DNA from: Polychytrium aggregatum
Taxonomy: Eukaryota > Chytridiomycota > Chytridiomycetes > Polychytriales
Direction: 5' to 3'
Assembly: GCF_025602895.1 (NCBI RefSeq)
Contig: NW_026516207.1
Location: forward strand, 930,001-994,000
Length of the DNA: 64,000 nucleotides
This document shows positions 11,589 through 23,347 of this stretch, piece by piece. The notes below the pieces were generated by a model. That model had not been told where the DNA came from, ran no database searches, and saw only the letters and a list, made by a program, of their open reading frames with translations. The number at the start of each line of letters is the position of its first letter. Position 1 is the first letter of the stretch. Position numbers and translations under genes: made by a program.

Positions 11589-12086
11589 TTGAGAACGCGA
11601 TGCGATTCTGGATCTGAATCGAGGATACCATTGCGCCGTGTCCCTGCCGGCCCAAAATGCGCTGGTTTTGAGGAGATTCTTTCTTCCCCAAGGGCAGAAC
11701 CAGCCATTGTCGCTATTGTCTCGCCAGATGGCTCCCCGCAAGCGAAAGGCACCACCCAGGCGACCAAGTGGATCCAGAGCACCCACAAGATCCTTGGTCT
11801 GCAGGAATGGATGAGCACCACACCAAGTCCCAAGATCCCCGGGATAGCCCCCTTCCTGCGATACATTCGCCATGTGTTCGATGGAGACATGCTGGACAAA
11901 CAGCTGTACTTCAGCCTGACTCGGCGACGGCGATTCAAGCGATTCGATCTCCACAGCAAGCGACAGCGCACCGTCCACGGGATGTGCAAGCGAGTCGTCG
12001 ACCAGGTGCCAAGGGAGCCCGATATTGTGATTGCCTTTGGAAATGCCTCGTGGAAGCAAGGGAAGGGATATGCATCCAGTCCACGG
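11589..12086 (+). pseudogene. Fragment of a Fanzor/TnpB-like RuvC nuclease (tentative)
   Basis: The frame is open from 11589 to 12203 but only the stretch from about 11768 looks like a real protein. FLRYIRHVFDG is followed by a basic segment (RRRRFKRFDLHSKRQRTV), a cysteine-containing turn (MCKRV) and then DIVIAFGNASWKQGKGYASSPR. This arrangement, a basic Arg-rich stretch then a beta strand with G(N/D)xS(W/F) and a Gly-Tyr/His-containing turn, resembles the RuvC region of eukaryotic Fanzor proteins and of TnpB, upstream of their catalytic Glu. The catalytic Glu motif, zinc ribbon and last Asp are missing because the copy ends in a palindrome. A DDE transposase or another mobile-element protein is a real alternative. 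No start with a credible N-terminus is visible. Confidence 0.4.
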
Positions 12087-12185
12087 AGACTCGAGTTTGC
12101 TCAAAGTACTTGTCGAACTTCAGTGTCCGTGGACTGGATGCATATCCCTTCCCTTGCTTCCAGGAGGCATTCCCCAAGGCAATCA
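12028..12185. repeat. Internal palindrome, inverted duplication of the nuclease fragment
   Basis: The left arm (about 12028-12086) and right arm (about 12185-12125) are near-perfect inverted copies around a loop of about 38 bases. Each arm encodes a version of the same peptide: IAFGNASWKQGKGYASSPR on plus and IALGNASWKQGKGYASSPR on minus. The minus copy reads on through the loop (TLKFDKYFEQT). It looks like a foldback or template-switch product of two diverged copies. Confidence 0.75.
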
Positions 12186-12210
12186 CCGCCTCGGTCTCCT
12201 TAGGACATAC

Positions 12211-12308
12211 TGTCTGGCCATGATTGTAATGAGTGGATGTGTATTCAGGTTCCAGATAAAGACAGTTGTGGCTCAACACAGGGTGTCCCGTTTCGTTTTG
12301 AGAACGCT
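12211..12308 (-). repeat. Right terminal inverted repeat
   Basis: Partner of 11234-11337. Read on minus it contains AAACGGGACACCC, a 13-base string also found at the right end of the element at 43912-44267. Confidence 0.8.
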
Positions 12309-12813
12309 GTAATAGAACACAACACAGACCACATTGATCTGACCCTTATCACACTGTCCCTGATCGATGCGGCGGTGCCTATGTCGCCAATCTTGGGGGT
12401 GCAGCAATTGCACCACTGACCGTCGCCCTCGCTGCAGCAGTCCGGTGGACCAGTTGCCACACCATTGTACGTGAGATGCCTCTGGCCATAGTCGGAGCGT
12501 GAGCAGTGGAATGCCTCGGCAAATGCTTGGGATCGGCGGGCATGTGTTCGTGCAGACCGGTTCCAAGGCGAATGTTTGGATCGGGCGGATCAATCAACAA
12601 ACATGCAACTCTCGATGCTGCCTCTCGAAGTTGCAACAGCGCCCTCAGGCAGTCGTTGGGAATGGCCATCGCAGAGAGCACTCGGCCATTCCATGTCGAA
12701 CGTCCCCTTGGAGGCAGGATCAACAAACAAGCGAGGGTGCTTGAGCATACATCTACCCGCTCGGCAGCCTCCGCCCCGACACTCAAGATTGACCGCACCC
12801 TTGTCTAGTCAAT
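12309..12813. other. Promoter region of the binding-protein gene
   Basis: About 500 bases between the transposon end and the next start codon. Several overlapping open frames are present but none shows family motifs, and none is called. Confidence 0.4.
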
Positions 12814-14707
12814 ATGAAAGGTATGTCGTCCCGTCTCCTTCGAGGACAGCAGCAGCTCCAGCGTCCCTCACCATGTGCATCCACCTCCATCCGTCGCAGT
12901 CGCCTCTGCCGTCCTGATCCTCGCCGCCGCTGCACCGCTGCTGCCACTTGTGCACGCTGCCGGAAACAGCCAGAACTGCATCATCGGCGGCATCAATCCA
13001 AATCTGGACTATTATCCCGACAAAGCAACGCCATTCAACAGTAAGTGTGCATCTGGCATCTCGATACCGCCTCGCTGTCTGGTCAGCACTCCTCTCTGCC
13101 ATACCCCAGATCGAACACTCACAGCTCCGCTGCTGCATCGGCCTCGCCATCCCGCACTTGTTCGACTGCTTGACCTGCTGCTGCTGCTGCTGCTGCTGCT
13201 GCCACAGTCTCCCAAACCAGTCTCAGGCTCGACTACTACAACACTTACAAAACCATCACCAACAAAGTCGATGGGCAAGTCGTTGTCATGTATCCGTGCG
13301 GCTCGACTGCACCGAATGTCACAGGTGCTAGCGTGACCATCCCCGTCCCGATTCGCTCTGTCGACATTGAGGACACGAGCGTCATTACCTTCCTGGAAGC
13401 CATAGGCGTGCGTTCGACCATCAAATTCTCGTCCGTCACGTCGACAACCACGTCGCCCTGCCTTCAGCAGATGCTGGCATCGGGCACATTGCAGTCAACG
13501 TCGGCTGCGAACTCGTCGCTCAAGATCTCCCAGCTGCAAGCACTCGATGCTGTCTTCTCCACCAGCCAGGTCACCAACACTGGCTGGGCCGCCAACACGG
13601 TCCTGTTTTCTGCCGCTTCGGACGTTGGAGCACTGCAGGTTCGCCCTCTATAGTGACAAGAGCTGCTTTGGCTTTGCTGATATCCAAGAGTATTCTCGGA
13701 GGCGTTTCAGGCAGCTCATCCCTCCATCTGTAACTCTGAATTCTCTCATCGTATTGCACCAAACACAAACCAGCGCATAGAGTGGATCAATGTCGTCGGC
13801 ATGCTGTACAACCTCGAATTTGTGGCTCAAGCTGCCGGAAAGTCCATCATATCCAACTACCAGAGGATGAGCGCCAATGCTCGGACTTATGCCTCCGGCT
13901 CGAAAACCTCGCTGACCATCGCCTTCGTCACCACATACAAGGGCCAGTACACTGTTTCTGGGGCACAGCAGTTCAAGGACTATGCCTCGGACTTGGGACT
14001 GAAATATCTGGCTCCGGCCGTTTACTCGAGCCCGAGTAGCTTCTCTGCTGCTGCTGCAAGCGTAGATATTCTCATCGACCTCAGCTCCTATGGCATTGGC
14101 GGAGCAACGGCCACATCTTTCAACAACTTCTATGGTCTGCAGGGCTCAACCCTCAAGTTCATCACCAACAACAGGGTGTATTCTCCTGACAAGACTGGCC
14201 CCTATGGCGGAGGATCAGGTGCGAAGCTGGCAGAGCAGGGCACATTCCTTGGCATGTGGCGAGTCCAAGGACAACAGCTGGGCATCACATTAGTGCCATC
14301 TGTGGTGCACACGCCGTTTATCCCCGCAAGTAGTCGAGCTGGTGCAATCACTAACATACGCTGTTTCTTCTCCACGATGATTCCCACTGTCCCCCCCCCG
14401 CTGCATAACTCTAGATTGGTTTGAAAGTGCTGTTCTCGAGCAAAACGTTGTCCTGGCTGATTTGATTGCCATCTGCTATCCAGCCATCGCCCCAACTGGA
14501 TACTCGCCGAGATATTTCCGTAACGTGCTGTCCGGAGAGAGTCAAGTGGTGACCCAAGCATCGAGCTGCACCAACGTCAACGCCACCCTCACCGTCCCAA
14601 ATATCTTGCCGGCAATCGTCACGAGCTTGTCGCAACAATCCAGCCCCGGGCTGCTGCTGGTGATCTTGAGCGTCGTCGTTTGCATCATGACGCACAGACT
14701 CGCGTGA
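12814..14707 (+). CDS. GPI-anchored periplasmic-binding-protein-like (solute-binding, BtuF/TroA fold) protein
   Basis: Predicted 438 residues from five exons: 12814-12820 (ATGAAAG only), 12900-13040, 13208-13638, 13774-14218 and 14415-14707. Joining the first two gives a clean signal peptide (MKVASAVLILAAAAPLLPLVHA). The body resembles the substrate-binding proteins of bacterial iron-siderophore or cobalamin ABC importers: an N-terminal lobe with LDYYNTYKTI, a central helix (VGALQRIEWINVVGMLYNLE) and a C-terminal lobe with VLADLIAICYPAIAPTG, a typical place for the binding cleft. The end (SSPGLLLVILSVVVCIMTH) is a hydrophobic tail after small residues, as in GPI-anchor signals. Such bacterial-type proteins are known in some fungi, where they lack a partner importer. 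Ligand unknown; iron or haem capture at the cell surface is a guess. Confidence 0.78.
13175..13203 (+). repeat. (CTG)n microsatellite in an intron
   Basis: About nine CTG units next to the acceptor of the second intron of the binding-protein gene. The exon that follows starts at 13208. Confidence 0.85.
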
Positions 14708-14946
14708 GAATCTCGGCCTCCCACAGACACCAGTGGCACTTGGAAACGTTGCTGAATGCACTGGCCAGACTCATTCAAATACACATGAAGTACTCTGGAG
14801 CAGACCTACAGGCCCCAAGCGGTCGTGTTATTCAAGCGGTCATAGCAGAGTCAGGCCCGAGTGCGAGCCGAGGGGGGAGGACACTGGCAAGCCCTGAGAT
14901 CGAGTAACTTCCAGAGAGATTCTCGGAGTGACAGCGGTTGATATCG
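14708..14946. other. Convergent gap, binding-protein gene / LRRC9-like gene
   Basis: 239 bases between two stop codons; only 3' ends are expected. Confidence 0.5.
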
Positions 14947-17900
14947 TCAAGACGGCCGTGTGAGGCTGTTTTGGGAGCCGAATCCCGACGAATTGGCAGC
15001 AAGCTTCATTTCGAGCCCTACACCATCAAGTCCGTTAGTAAGACTTATGACATAGATTATATAGCCCTCGACAAGCTCGATAGAATCCTGCAAACCGGTC
15101 GAGCGGTTCATACCGTCGAGAACCACAGAGGTGATCTTGATTGGGAGTTTGACAAGGGAGTTCATCGGGGATCCGTTTGCAGAGCTGGCTTGAAGCGCAG
15201 GCATGTTGATTTTGGCGGACGGATCGTCTCTGAGTATGCATTGCTCCATGAAATAGATCTGGCAGAAGATGGAGGTTCGTCATTGATAATATCAAAGTTG
15301 CACGTAGAATGAAAAGCAAATCAGCAGGTGGATCTTTGTTTCTCCTGTCGCAGAGAAACGGAACCCGATTGTCGCTGAGTTCCGGGGCTGCAGCGTAAGC
15401 AGTCACATACCTCTGCGCGTTGTCGCTCCTCGTCAGTGACTTCTTTCCCATCAACAATATTGATGAGCGGGAATCGCATTATCACGGCGAATCGATATGC
15501 CTGTTTTCGGGCAATGCCGTTGATCGAGAGATTGATTTCCTTGAGGCTTGGGAGCTTCATTTTCTGCAGTCATAGCAGAGACAGGGACAATACCAACATC
15601 AGTGGCAAGCTTGGATGTGTATGGATGCAAGCTATGTTCACTAGATCATCTCCGAAGGGTATGGGACGAATATAATCCATCCGGCCTGACGGCATCGTCG
15701 TTGTAGATGTGTACTACCCGCATCCATTATACGACGGACGGTCAGCCATAGCCCACCTCAATCTCGCAGGTCTCTTGCACGCGGTTGTTGGAGAGATGGA
15801 GGTTCTGCAAGTTCGGGAGGCAGTCAAAGTGCGCCAGGGTCTTGATTCGATTATCCCTATGCATATCAAGCGATGGAAGAGGAAAGAAATTGTCCAGTAT
15901 CAGCTCAGATCCACTTTTGCCAGGAGCCAGCCGGGGCCCTCCGTCAGCAAGTGTTCCAGTTTGAGTATGCTTGTGGGACAAACGATGCATCTGCCATTCT
16001 AACAGCGAACTATATGGCTTACTTGATGTGCAGCTCCTTCAGATTGATTAGTGAGAAGAACGACGACGGCTCGGCTGCTTTGATCTGATTCTTGTCGAGG
16101 ACCAGCTCGATCAGACTGGTCATATGCTCCAGTCCATCGACCTGAGAGTTGCCCAAGCGTGCATTTGTGGAGCCGGACCATCAGCAAACGATACAGCATT
16201 GAAACGATATTGATTTACTGGCAACTGGAGGAGAATGTCTGCCAAATAGTCGCCCTCGAGCCAACACCAACACCAACACTAACACCAACACCAACACCAA
16301 CACCAACACCAACACCAACACCAACACCAACACCAACACCAACACCAACACCAACACCAACACCAACACCAACACCAACACCAACACCAACACCAACACC
16401 AACACCAACACCAACACCAACACCAACACCAACACCAACACCAACACCCAATATCTGCTCAACAGACATACCCGGAGGATTCTGTTGCCTTGCAGGTACA
16501 GGATCTTCAAATACGGCATGCGATACAGCCCCAAGTCGCTGATTTTCGAAATCGAGTTGTATCCCAAATGAAGCTCCTCAAGAAACGGAAGTAGAGGTCG
16601 CCGGCCATCCGGTGTGCCGTCATTTCGGCCACTCGCTGACGGAATGTCAGTCAAGAGCAGTCTCTCGATCCTGTTCATGTTCAGACTCAGTGACTTGAGC
16701 CCGGTCAGTCCCGCGATGCAGTCAATCGTGGTCAAGAGGTTGTTGTCAAAGTTGAGCTTGCGCAGGTTCCGGAAGTCGTCCATGTTGAAGCAGTTAACCT
16801 CGCGAATCTTGCAGTTCCGCAAATCCAGCTCGGTAATATTCTTGAATGAGAAATGCCCAATCTTCTCCCCAAGTAGCTCGACGGTGAGCTTGCCCAGGTA
16901 GACATCTTTGGCAGAAATCTGCTCCTTGGCTGTGATGCCGGCGCCGTCCAGTATCTGTGCCAGCCATCCAAAAACAACGATGGACAAGCTCGGCTCAGGG
17001 CTGGTGACGGATGCGGCACGACTCGCCAGAATCAAAGAGCAAGCCCTGATAGCCAGCAAGCAAGGCTTACCTTGAGCTTGGAAAGATGGAAGATGGTGAA
17101 GAGTCGGTAGTTTTGCAGCTGGCAAACTGCGTTCCCTGTGAGATCGAGGATGATCAGCCGCGGCAGCTCCTTGAGTGGGAAGATGCCGTAGAGACTTGAG
17201 ATCGAGTTGTTTCCGACATCTTTGGTATGGGAAGAGCGCGTTGCATTAGTGCGGACACCATTGAATGCACAAGGATGGCTTGGACCGGAACCATAATCAA
17301 ACCGGTCTCTACGCCCTGTTGCAACCATCCGAGCTCCCCGTCTGCGACCTACAAAACTCCATCAGCGTCGTCGACTTTGCAAACGGCTTGAGGTTCTGGA
17401 TAAAGTTGTTCTCGAGCGACATCAGCATGATCGATTTGAAGTTGCAGGCAGAGTCCACCGTCGTCAGGCGATTGTTGCTGGCGTCAAGCTTGGACAGGTT
17501 GGGCAGAACCGAGAGCGAGTCGATCTGATGAATTTCGTTGTTCTCGATCGAAAGCTCCTCGAGCTTGGGAAAGTGCGTCAGTCGCGAGACATCCGAAAGG
17601 TAGTTGTTCCTGAAGCTCGCCCAGCGGAGATTGATCATCCTATCGCACATATCCAGAGGATGCATGTCAGCAGTACATCGAAGCGGGCAGCATTGTACGT
17701 GGCAGCTCGGCTGCAGACTCACTCGACGGGCAGGGGCTCCAGGTCAAAGAGGTCGCACGAATCTAGTTCCAGCGTCGTGAGCCCCTCCAGCATCAGGGTT
17801 CCGTGATTTGGATGCGGCAGGAGCCTCCAAAAATCGTTCTGGGAGGCTGTCGATCCGGGACCGCTCTGGGTTCGGACGCTGAGGGGACGAAAGAGATGTG

Positions 17901-20900
17901 GCTGTGACGACGAGTGGTCTGCAATCAGCTCGTCCCAGTCGATGTGCAGCGAAACCTATTGGTTGTGCATGTTAGCAGGCAATTAGATGGCAGCGCTGGG
18001 AAGGAATGTAGGCATCTATAGCGAGCATGCTGACCCTGTCACTGGAATCGGTGGAAATTCCGTCCAGTGTCACCAGGCTTGGCATACTGGAGCAGATATA
18101 GAGGCGGTAGCCCTTTCTCTGGCAGATTGGATTGAACTTGGCATCCATGGAGATCAGAGAGGTTCCTGCTGTGAAGAGCCGGGTCGTCTGGGTTAAGGAC
18201 ACTAATGGAGCTCATGTAATTTCTCTTGCTCACTACATATGCGTCGCTCATCAAAAGGATATTGATAAACGTTCTGGAGGGAGGAGAGCTCGCTTATGAG
18301 GTTGCCCGTCAAATCGAGGTACTTGAGGTGCTTCAGCGACTCGAGGCCGTGGACGGACTGCAGTTTGTTGAAACTGAGATCAAGTCGCTCGATGAGAGTA
18401 AAGACATGAAGCCCCGTGACGGCACTAAGGTTGTTGTGACTGATGATCAGAGTCTTGATGTTGGTGTGTTGATCGAACTCGTCGAGCGAGCGGCGATTTG
18501 AAAACGAGATGTTCAAGTGCTCGACATCCAGCGGAATGTTGGCCGGATAAACCTGACACACAGAACGTGAACCGAGCGCAGAGAAAATTAGCCTGCTGCG
18601 AGACCGGGGAGCGAATGAAGGCTGGACCACGAAGCAACGGCCAAGGGGCAGTCTCCGCTGCGTGCACCTACCGAGTACTCCGAGATAGCTTCGCCACAAT
18701 TGATCTCTGGATACATCTTTTCCAGCGAGGCGATCGACATGTCTCTCATGGCAGGACTTGCTCCCTGTTTCGATGCCATACAGGGTGAGCCGCGCATGTC
18801 CCAGTCACCAAGGCCAGCAGCGCAGGCATCCATGCTCGACATCGCCACTGTTTCCTGGGGACTTGACGATGCCATAGAATCCGCGAGGCCTACCGCGTGG
18901 CTGCCAATCTTGGAGCTAACTTCATTGATCATCCACGGCATATCTGGGCGTGAGAGTTTGCTCGAGTATGCCACGTCGATCATGAACTTTTCGATTTTGG
19001 TCGTCAGATGGTCAAACTCAGACTCGATCGAGTATTCGACAAAGAACTCGGGCAGAACCAAGTCGCGGTCAAAGATGTAATACCGCCTGCAGGGGTCCCG
19101 CTCGGCTGCAGCGCGCGATGCCTCGCGCTCGCTCCGGCCTTCCTTTGCTTCGCCAGGCAGATCCACCATCTGATGGATGCAGTCAAGGCCGTGAAAGTCG
19201 TCGAGGTTGACGGGGGTGGCTGGTCGAGATGGTTTTGTGGCTCGATTGTTACTTTCAACACTGCTGTATTCATTCCGCTCACGCAAGCGATGCAAGCGAT
19301 GCAAACGATGAAGAGCGTGATGCCGCATACCCGCGCCGATCCTGCAGAGACCCACATCGTGACTCACTTATGTTCTCGCTTACTCGCCCGGACCGGGCAG
19401 TAAACACCTTGGCGATGATGGCCTGTCTCAGTTTCTTTCGGTGTTTGTTGTGATCGTGAGGGTCGACGGCGTTGTCGGAACAGTCAAGGTAGTTTGCAAG
19501 GGCAATCAGTCCGGAGGTGTGGTCGGTAACAAAGTTGGAGGCGAAGCCGTATTCGACGACGGAAAAGATCTCCTCGGCATGAGAGTCTGGATTCTGGAAC
19601 GAAAGGTACTCGAACGAGCCTCTGTCCGGCTCGGGTTTGGTCTGGAGCTTCGACTAACACACAGGAATAGGCCAGCGAGCAAAGTGCAGAAGCATCAGTG
19701 GCGGACATCCATACACACGCTTCCAGACTATCGAAGCAATCCTGCACCAGGGGTTATGTAGGAAACATAGTCGAGAGTCCGTCGCTGCATCAACTGATGT
19801 TCCTGCGTTTGTAGCTGCCACCTCAGCACACCTCAAATTTGTTCTTCAAATTCCGGTTGTGCAGTCGAGAGATCCTGTGGATCTGGATGCGCTTGTGGGA
19901 GTGACTCGAGACGGCTCGAAGAATCAACGTCTTGACGAGCGACTCGCACGTCTTGAACCACGGGTCTTCAACATGCTCATCCTCGAAGCGCACATTTCCG
20001 CCTGTTTCAAGCTCCAAAAGCAGTTTCCTGTCCAAAGTAAGGATCACCATCGATCAGTTACCACGAGCAAGTCAGCATAGACTCATAATGAGCGCTGATG
20101 TGGATCGATTCCGACAAAAATCCATTCTGCCGTCCTCGCCGCGCTGAGGAGAGGCCACAATAGATGCCTCCTCATCTGTGCAGAACGCCGATCAAGAGCG
20201 ACGTAATGCGCATCTACGCTGACAGGGCAGAGTGCTTGTGCTTCACCGCTGCAGCTGTACTTGCGATACTATGCAATCTGCGCCCGTGGATCGTGCTGGT
20301 TTATGCCACCCAGATAGACAAGCATTGGCACCACTCATGCAAACTATCGAAGCCACCCTCGGCACCAACCGGATCGCCATGTCGCTCTGCTGTATGATTT
20401 GCGTTTCGATATCGAGTCGGTGGTTTTTGAAGCTCGACAGAGACTTGAGCTTTCCTTCTATCAGTTGGTGAAGCCTCGACCGTCCATTGTCCAGCTGATC
20501 CAGCATCTTCTTGCCCTGCACAGTTGGAGCAACTCGATTGGCCATGCGCTCGTCCGAGCGTCCCTTTTTCACACTATTCGAGGCAGCATTCCGACCCATT
20601 AGCTTGCGCATAACCGTACCCCGGAAGGTATCTTTCCCTTGTTGACAAGGTCATCGCGGCGCTTTTGTAGCATCTTGGCCTTGCTCAGTAGATTCTGGAT
20701 ATCCGATTCAAGCGCGGTTTCTTCACTGTTGCTGCGGGTCTTGACCATCTTGATCAGAAAGTTTGTGTTTCGCTTGATCGTCCGGATCCGCATGTTATAG
20801 TACCTATGGGCGTCATCCGCCAGAGGCGTTAATCGAGGCACAGACAATCGATGCAAGCTCGCCTCAGCGGTGCGTTCGAGACTCTGCGCGGAGGTCAACC

Positions 20901-22635
20901 AAGGATCAAAGACTATAGTCGCCAAGTGCAAAACTGCCATCGATTGGATTGACTCCCGATGTGGTTCATATGGTGCGGTGTTGCGCTCGTACATGCGTTT
21001 CTTCAGCACAGTGGCGTTGATGAGGCGCCGCGACTCTTCGGTGATGTCAAGAGTGTCGAGCGATCTCAAGGCCGGCAGATGGTAGATCACATGGGTTTGG
21101 TAGTTGCACAGCGAGCATATCGGGTTGTCTGCGTAGCTGGGATCGCTCAGGCAGAGCGACGTAAGACGCGGAAGTCGAGCGAGCGACAGCACCACCCGGA
21201 ACGATGCCAAGCGATTGCCAGCAATGTTGAGCTCCTGGTGGCGCGCCAGAGTTGAAGCTGCATCGTCAGTGAAAGGCGCAAGTCGATTCGGTGGGCCCAT
21301 CTAGTGGTGGCATGCAAATTCTGCGGACGGACAGATAGCGACGCATCAAATGAAGCCGAACCTGCAGATTGACGTTCTCGTTAAGGGCATCGCCTATCGA
21401 CACGATCTTGTTGTTGCCGATGTGCAGCTCGGTCAGATCCTTGAGGGTGTTCAGATTCTCGAGATGACTGATGTCTGGACGACAGGGCCGTTTCGCAAAA
21501 TTTTGATATCGGCATCAGCCACCATCGACAGGCTTCATCAGCGTGCGGCGGAGACGAGTATCTGTCTCTGGTGATAAGACGATCAAGCCCACGACCCGAA
21601 AGGCCATCGATGGCACTAATTCTCCCTCCAATCATGTCGCAAACACAATACCATTGTCGCCCAGCCACAGCTTGGAGAGCTTTGTGAGTTCCTCGAGCCC
21701 CGTGATTTCCTTGATGCGGTTCGAGTATCTGGGTGGTATTGCATGGTCGCCGCCGCCGCAGATCAAGCGTGAGAACAGGCCTGTGTGAGCCTTGCGGCCG
21801 GATGTGTATGCTGGATAGAACGACGCATCACGCAGCACATTAGAGCTCTTACAGATACAGTTTCTTGAGCGCCTTGAGTCTTGAGAGATTCTGGATCCTG
21901 CTGACCTTGGTCTCGCAGATCCACAGCTGCTCCAGAGCACGGCACTCGTCGATGCCCTCAATCTCAGAGATCTCTTGGGCAACGATGCAGAGCGATGTGA
22001 TGTTGGCAAAGTGATTCAGTGCCGTGATTTTGGGGTAGTTGTAGAAACACATTTCGATGCTAGTGATTTGGGCTGACTTGTTGACGAATGCAGCTTCGTT
22101 GATGCCGTTGTTCAGACACTGCATTGGCGGCGGCGGCGTGGGTGCGCAATGCAGGGAGCGTCGATATCAGTACCAAAGTGACAGCGCCCGAGGCCGGTCC
22201 GCCCATCTCCATCGAGATGACGTCTCGCCTCGCACATCGAAATCGCCCGATGGACTGCACGCAGCCGACCGTGATGGACTGCAGATGCATAGAGCCGTGC
22301 TCTGTTGGGCGAATGAACCGGCTGCTCTGCAGGATTGTCCGCCAGACTCGGCTCAACGAATGCAAGAATCCAGGACCTCCTTTCTCCCTCTCCCATCCAA
22401 GCCGAGCGATTCGCGACACCACCCCACAGAATTGCTTGTCAGCAGCGATGGCCGGTCAGCAGGACAGAGCAGTGGTTCTTACGAGATTCACGACGGCTCT
22501 GTCGCTCTGGAAGAGCACGGCGCGTTTGGCTTTCCAGACCTTCTCACAGACAACTTCGTCTTCGTCTTTTGTCGCGGGGCGATCCATAGAAGCCGTGGGC
22601 GGAGCCACGGCGGGTTTGTCGCTCATATCGGACAT
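14947..22635 (-). CDS. LRRC9-like leucine-rich-repeat protein
   Basis: A very large minus-strand gene with many short introns. The first exon (22635 downward, [13 protein letters not shown]) joins to [13 protein letters not shown] and [20 protein letters not shown], which matches the start of LRRC9. Successive blocks carry SDS22-type 22-residue leucine-rich repeats. LRRC9-specific segments include [17 protein letters not shown] then [21 protein letters not shown] (21200-21000), a coiled-coil-like part ([20 protein letters not shown]), [14 protein letters not shown] (near 17080), [19 protein letters not shown] (near 16550) and [21 protein letters not shown] (near 15430). The C-terminal exon (15250-14947) has [18 protein letters not shown]9 is mostly found in species with motile cilia or flagella, and a flagellar or axonemal role is plausible here. 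Exons were not all resolved; the end at 14947 is the first stop after the last recognisable segment. Confidence 0.85.
16261..16448. repeat. (ACACCA)n hexanucleotide array in an LRRC9-like intron
   Basis: About 31 tandem copies of the hexamer with a single early variant (AACACT). It lies just inside an intron on the minus strand: the donor GTATGTCTG follows the codons for [10 protein letters not shown] near 16465. Because the unit is six bases, every frame through it stays open, giving repeating Val-Leu or Gly-Val on minus and Thr-Pro on plus. Confidence 0.95.
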
Positions 22636-23347
22636 GGGTATCAGGCAGGAGCAGGGATGGTGGGGGCTGCCGATTCGAAGCAATGGGCGGAGGATGCGGC
22701 CCTGGCAACCGTCGTTTGCAGAACGAAACGAACAAGCTGCGAATACAGGTCTGAGAGGCTTTCAAACCGATGGCACTGCAAGAGCGCGAAAGATGGCCGG
22801 GCAGAGGCTTTCCGCAGCTACAATATTACCCCCCCCCGGGCAGAGGCCGACAAATGCGTTGGCGGCGCTGCACCACCAAAGTAGTTTCGAACAACAGGTG
22901 ATGTGACTGATTCACAGCGGTGCGTGCTGCCCAATGGCATCAGCGTCGTTTGCTGTGGGGGTGAGGAGCAGGGCCATTTCCGGATCTCTCCGGAATCGCA
23001 GGTCGGCGAATGTGTCGCAGCGAATCGGCCAGGGCGAATCAGGAGCGGCGACACTGCGGGGCCGATCATGCGAATGACGGAGGAATCGTATATCGGCAAT
23101 CTGCTACCTCAACACGCCGATGGCTTGTGTGCGGCGGATGATGTTGATTGGCCACCGGGCTGGCCGATATCGATCGGCATTCGCACTCATTGCGATGGAC
23201 TTTCCGTCTGTTCAAGACGATGCAAACTCGCTCATGGTCAGTGTCCAAGGCGAATACCGTCCCTGAACCTGAATCTGAATCTGAGACCCTCGGTTTGCTG
23301 GGGGGGGGGATGGACTGTATTGAAAGTCGAAGACACACGACGGACGA
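22636..23347. other. Promoter of the LRRC9-like gene and HIS3 3' end
   Basis: About 700 bases between two minus-strand genes. It includes C and G runs near 22830 and 23305 and no conserved coding segment. Confidence 0.5.

Larger units (their letters stand above)
11234..12308. mobile_element. Decayed terminal-inverted-repeat transposon, about 1.08 kb
   Basis: The two ends are inverted copies of each other over about 100 bases: left 11234-11337, right 12308-12211, beginning AGCGTTC(C/T)CAAAACGAAA and sharing CTGGAACCTGAATACACA further in. Identity is roughly 80 percent by eye. No clean target-site duplication was seen. Inside lie a broken plus-strand frame with a nuclease-like motif (11589-12086) and a second, shorter copy of part of it in inverse orientation (12185-12087). 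Stops and deletions make it non-autonomous. The family is not certain; the ends resemble the element at 43912-44267. Confidence 0.7.

Noticed and set aside
16261-16448. Hexamer array as a telomere-like or CRISPR-like array
   Set aside because: A simple ACACCA repeat without spacers, inside a gene; it does not match a telomere repeat type I know.
16181-17125. Minus frame with a long Val-Leu repeat as a membrane protein
   Set aside because: The repeat follows a good splice donor (GTATGTCTG) after [10 protein letters not shown] and lies in an intron of the LRRC9-like gene.
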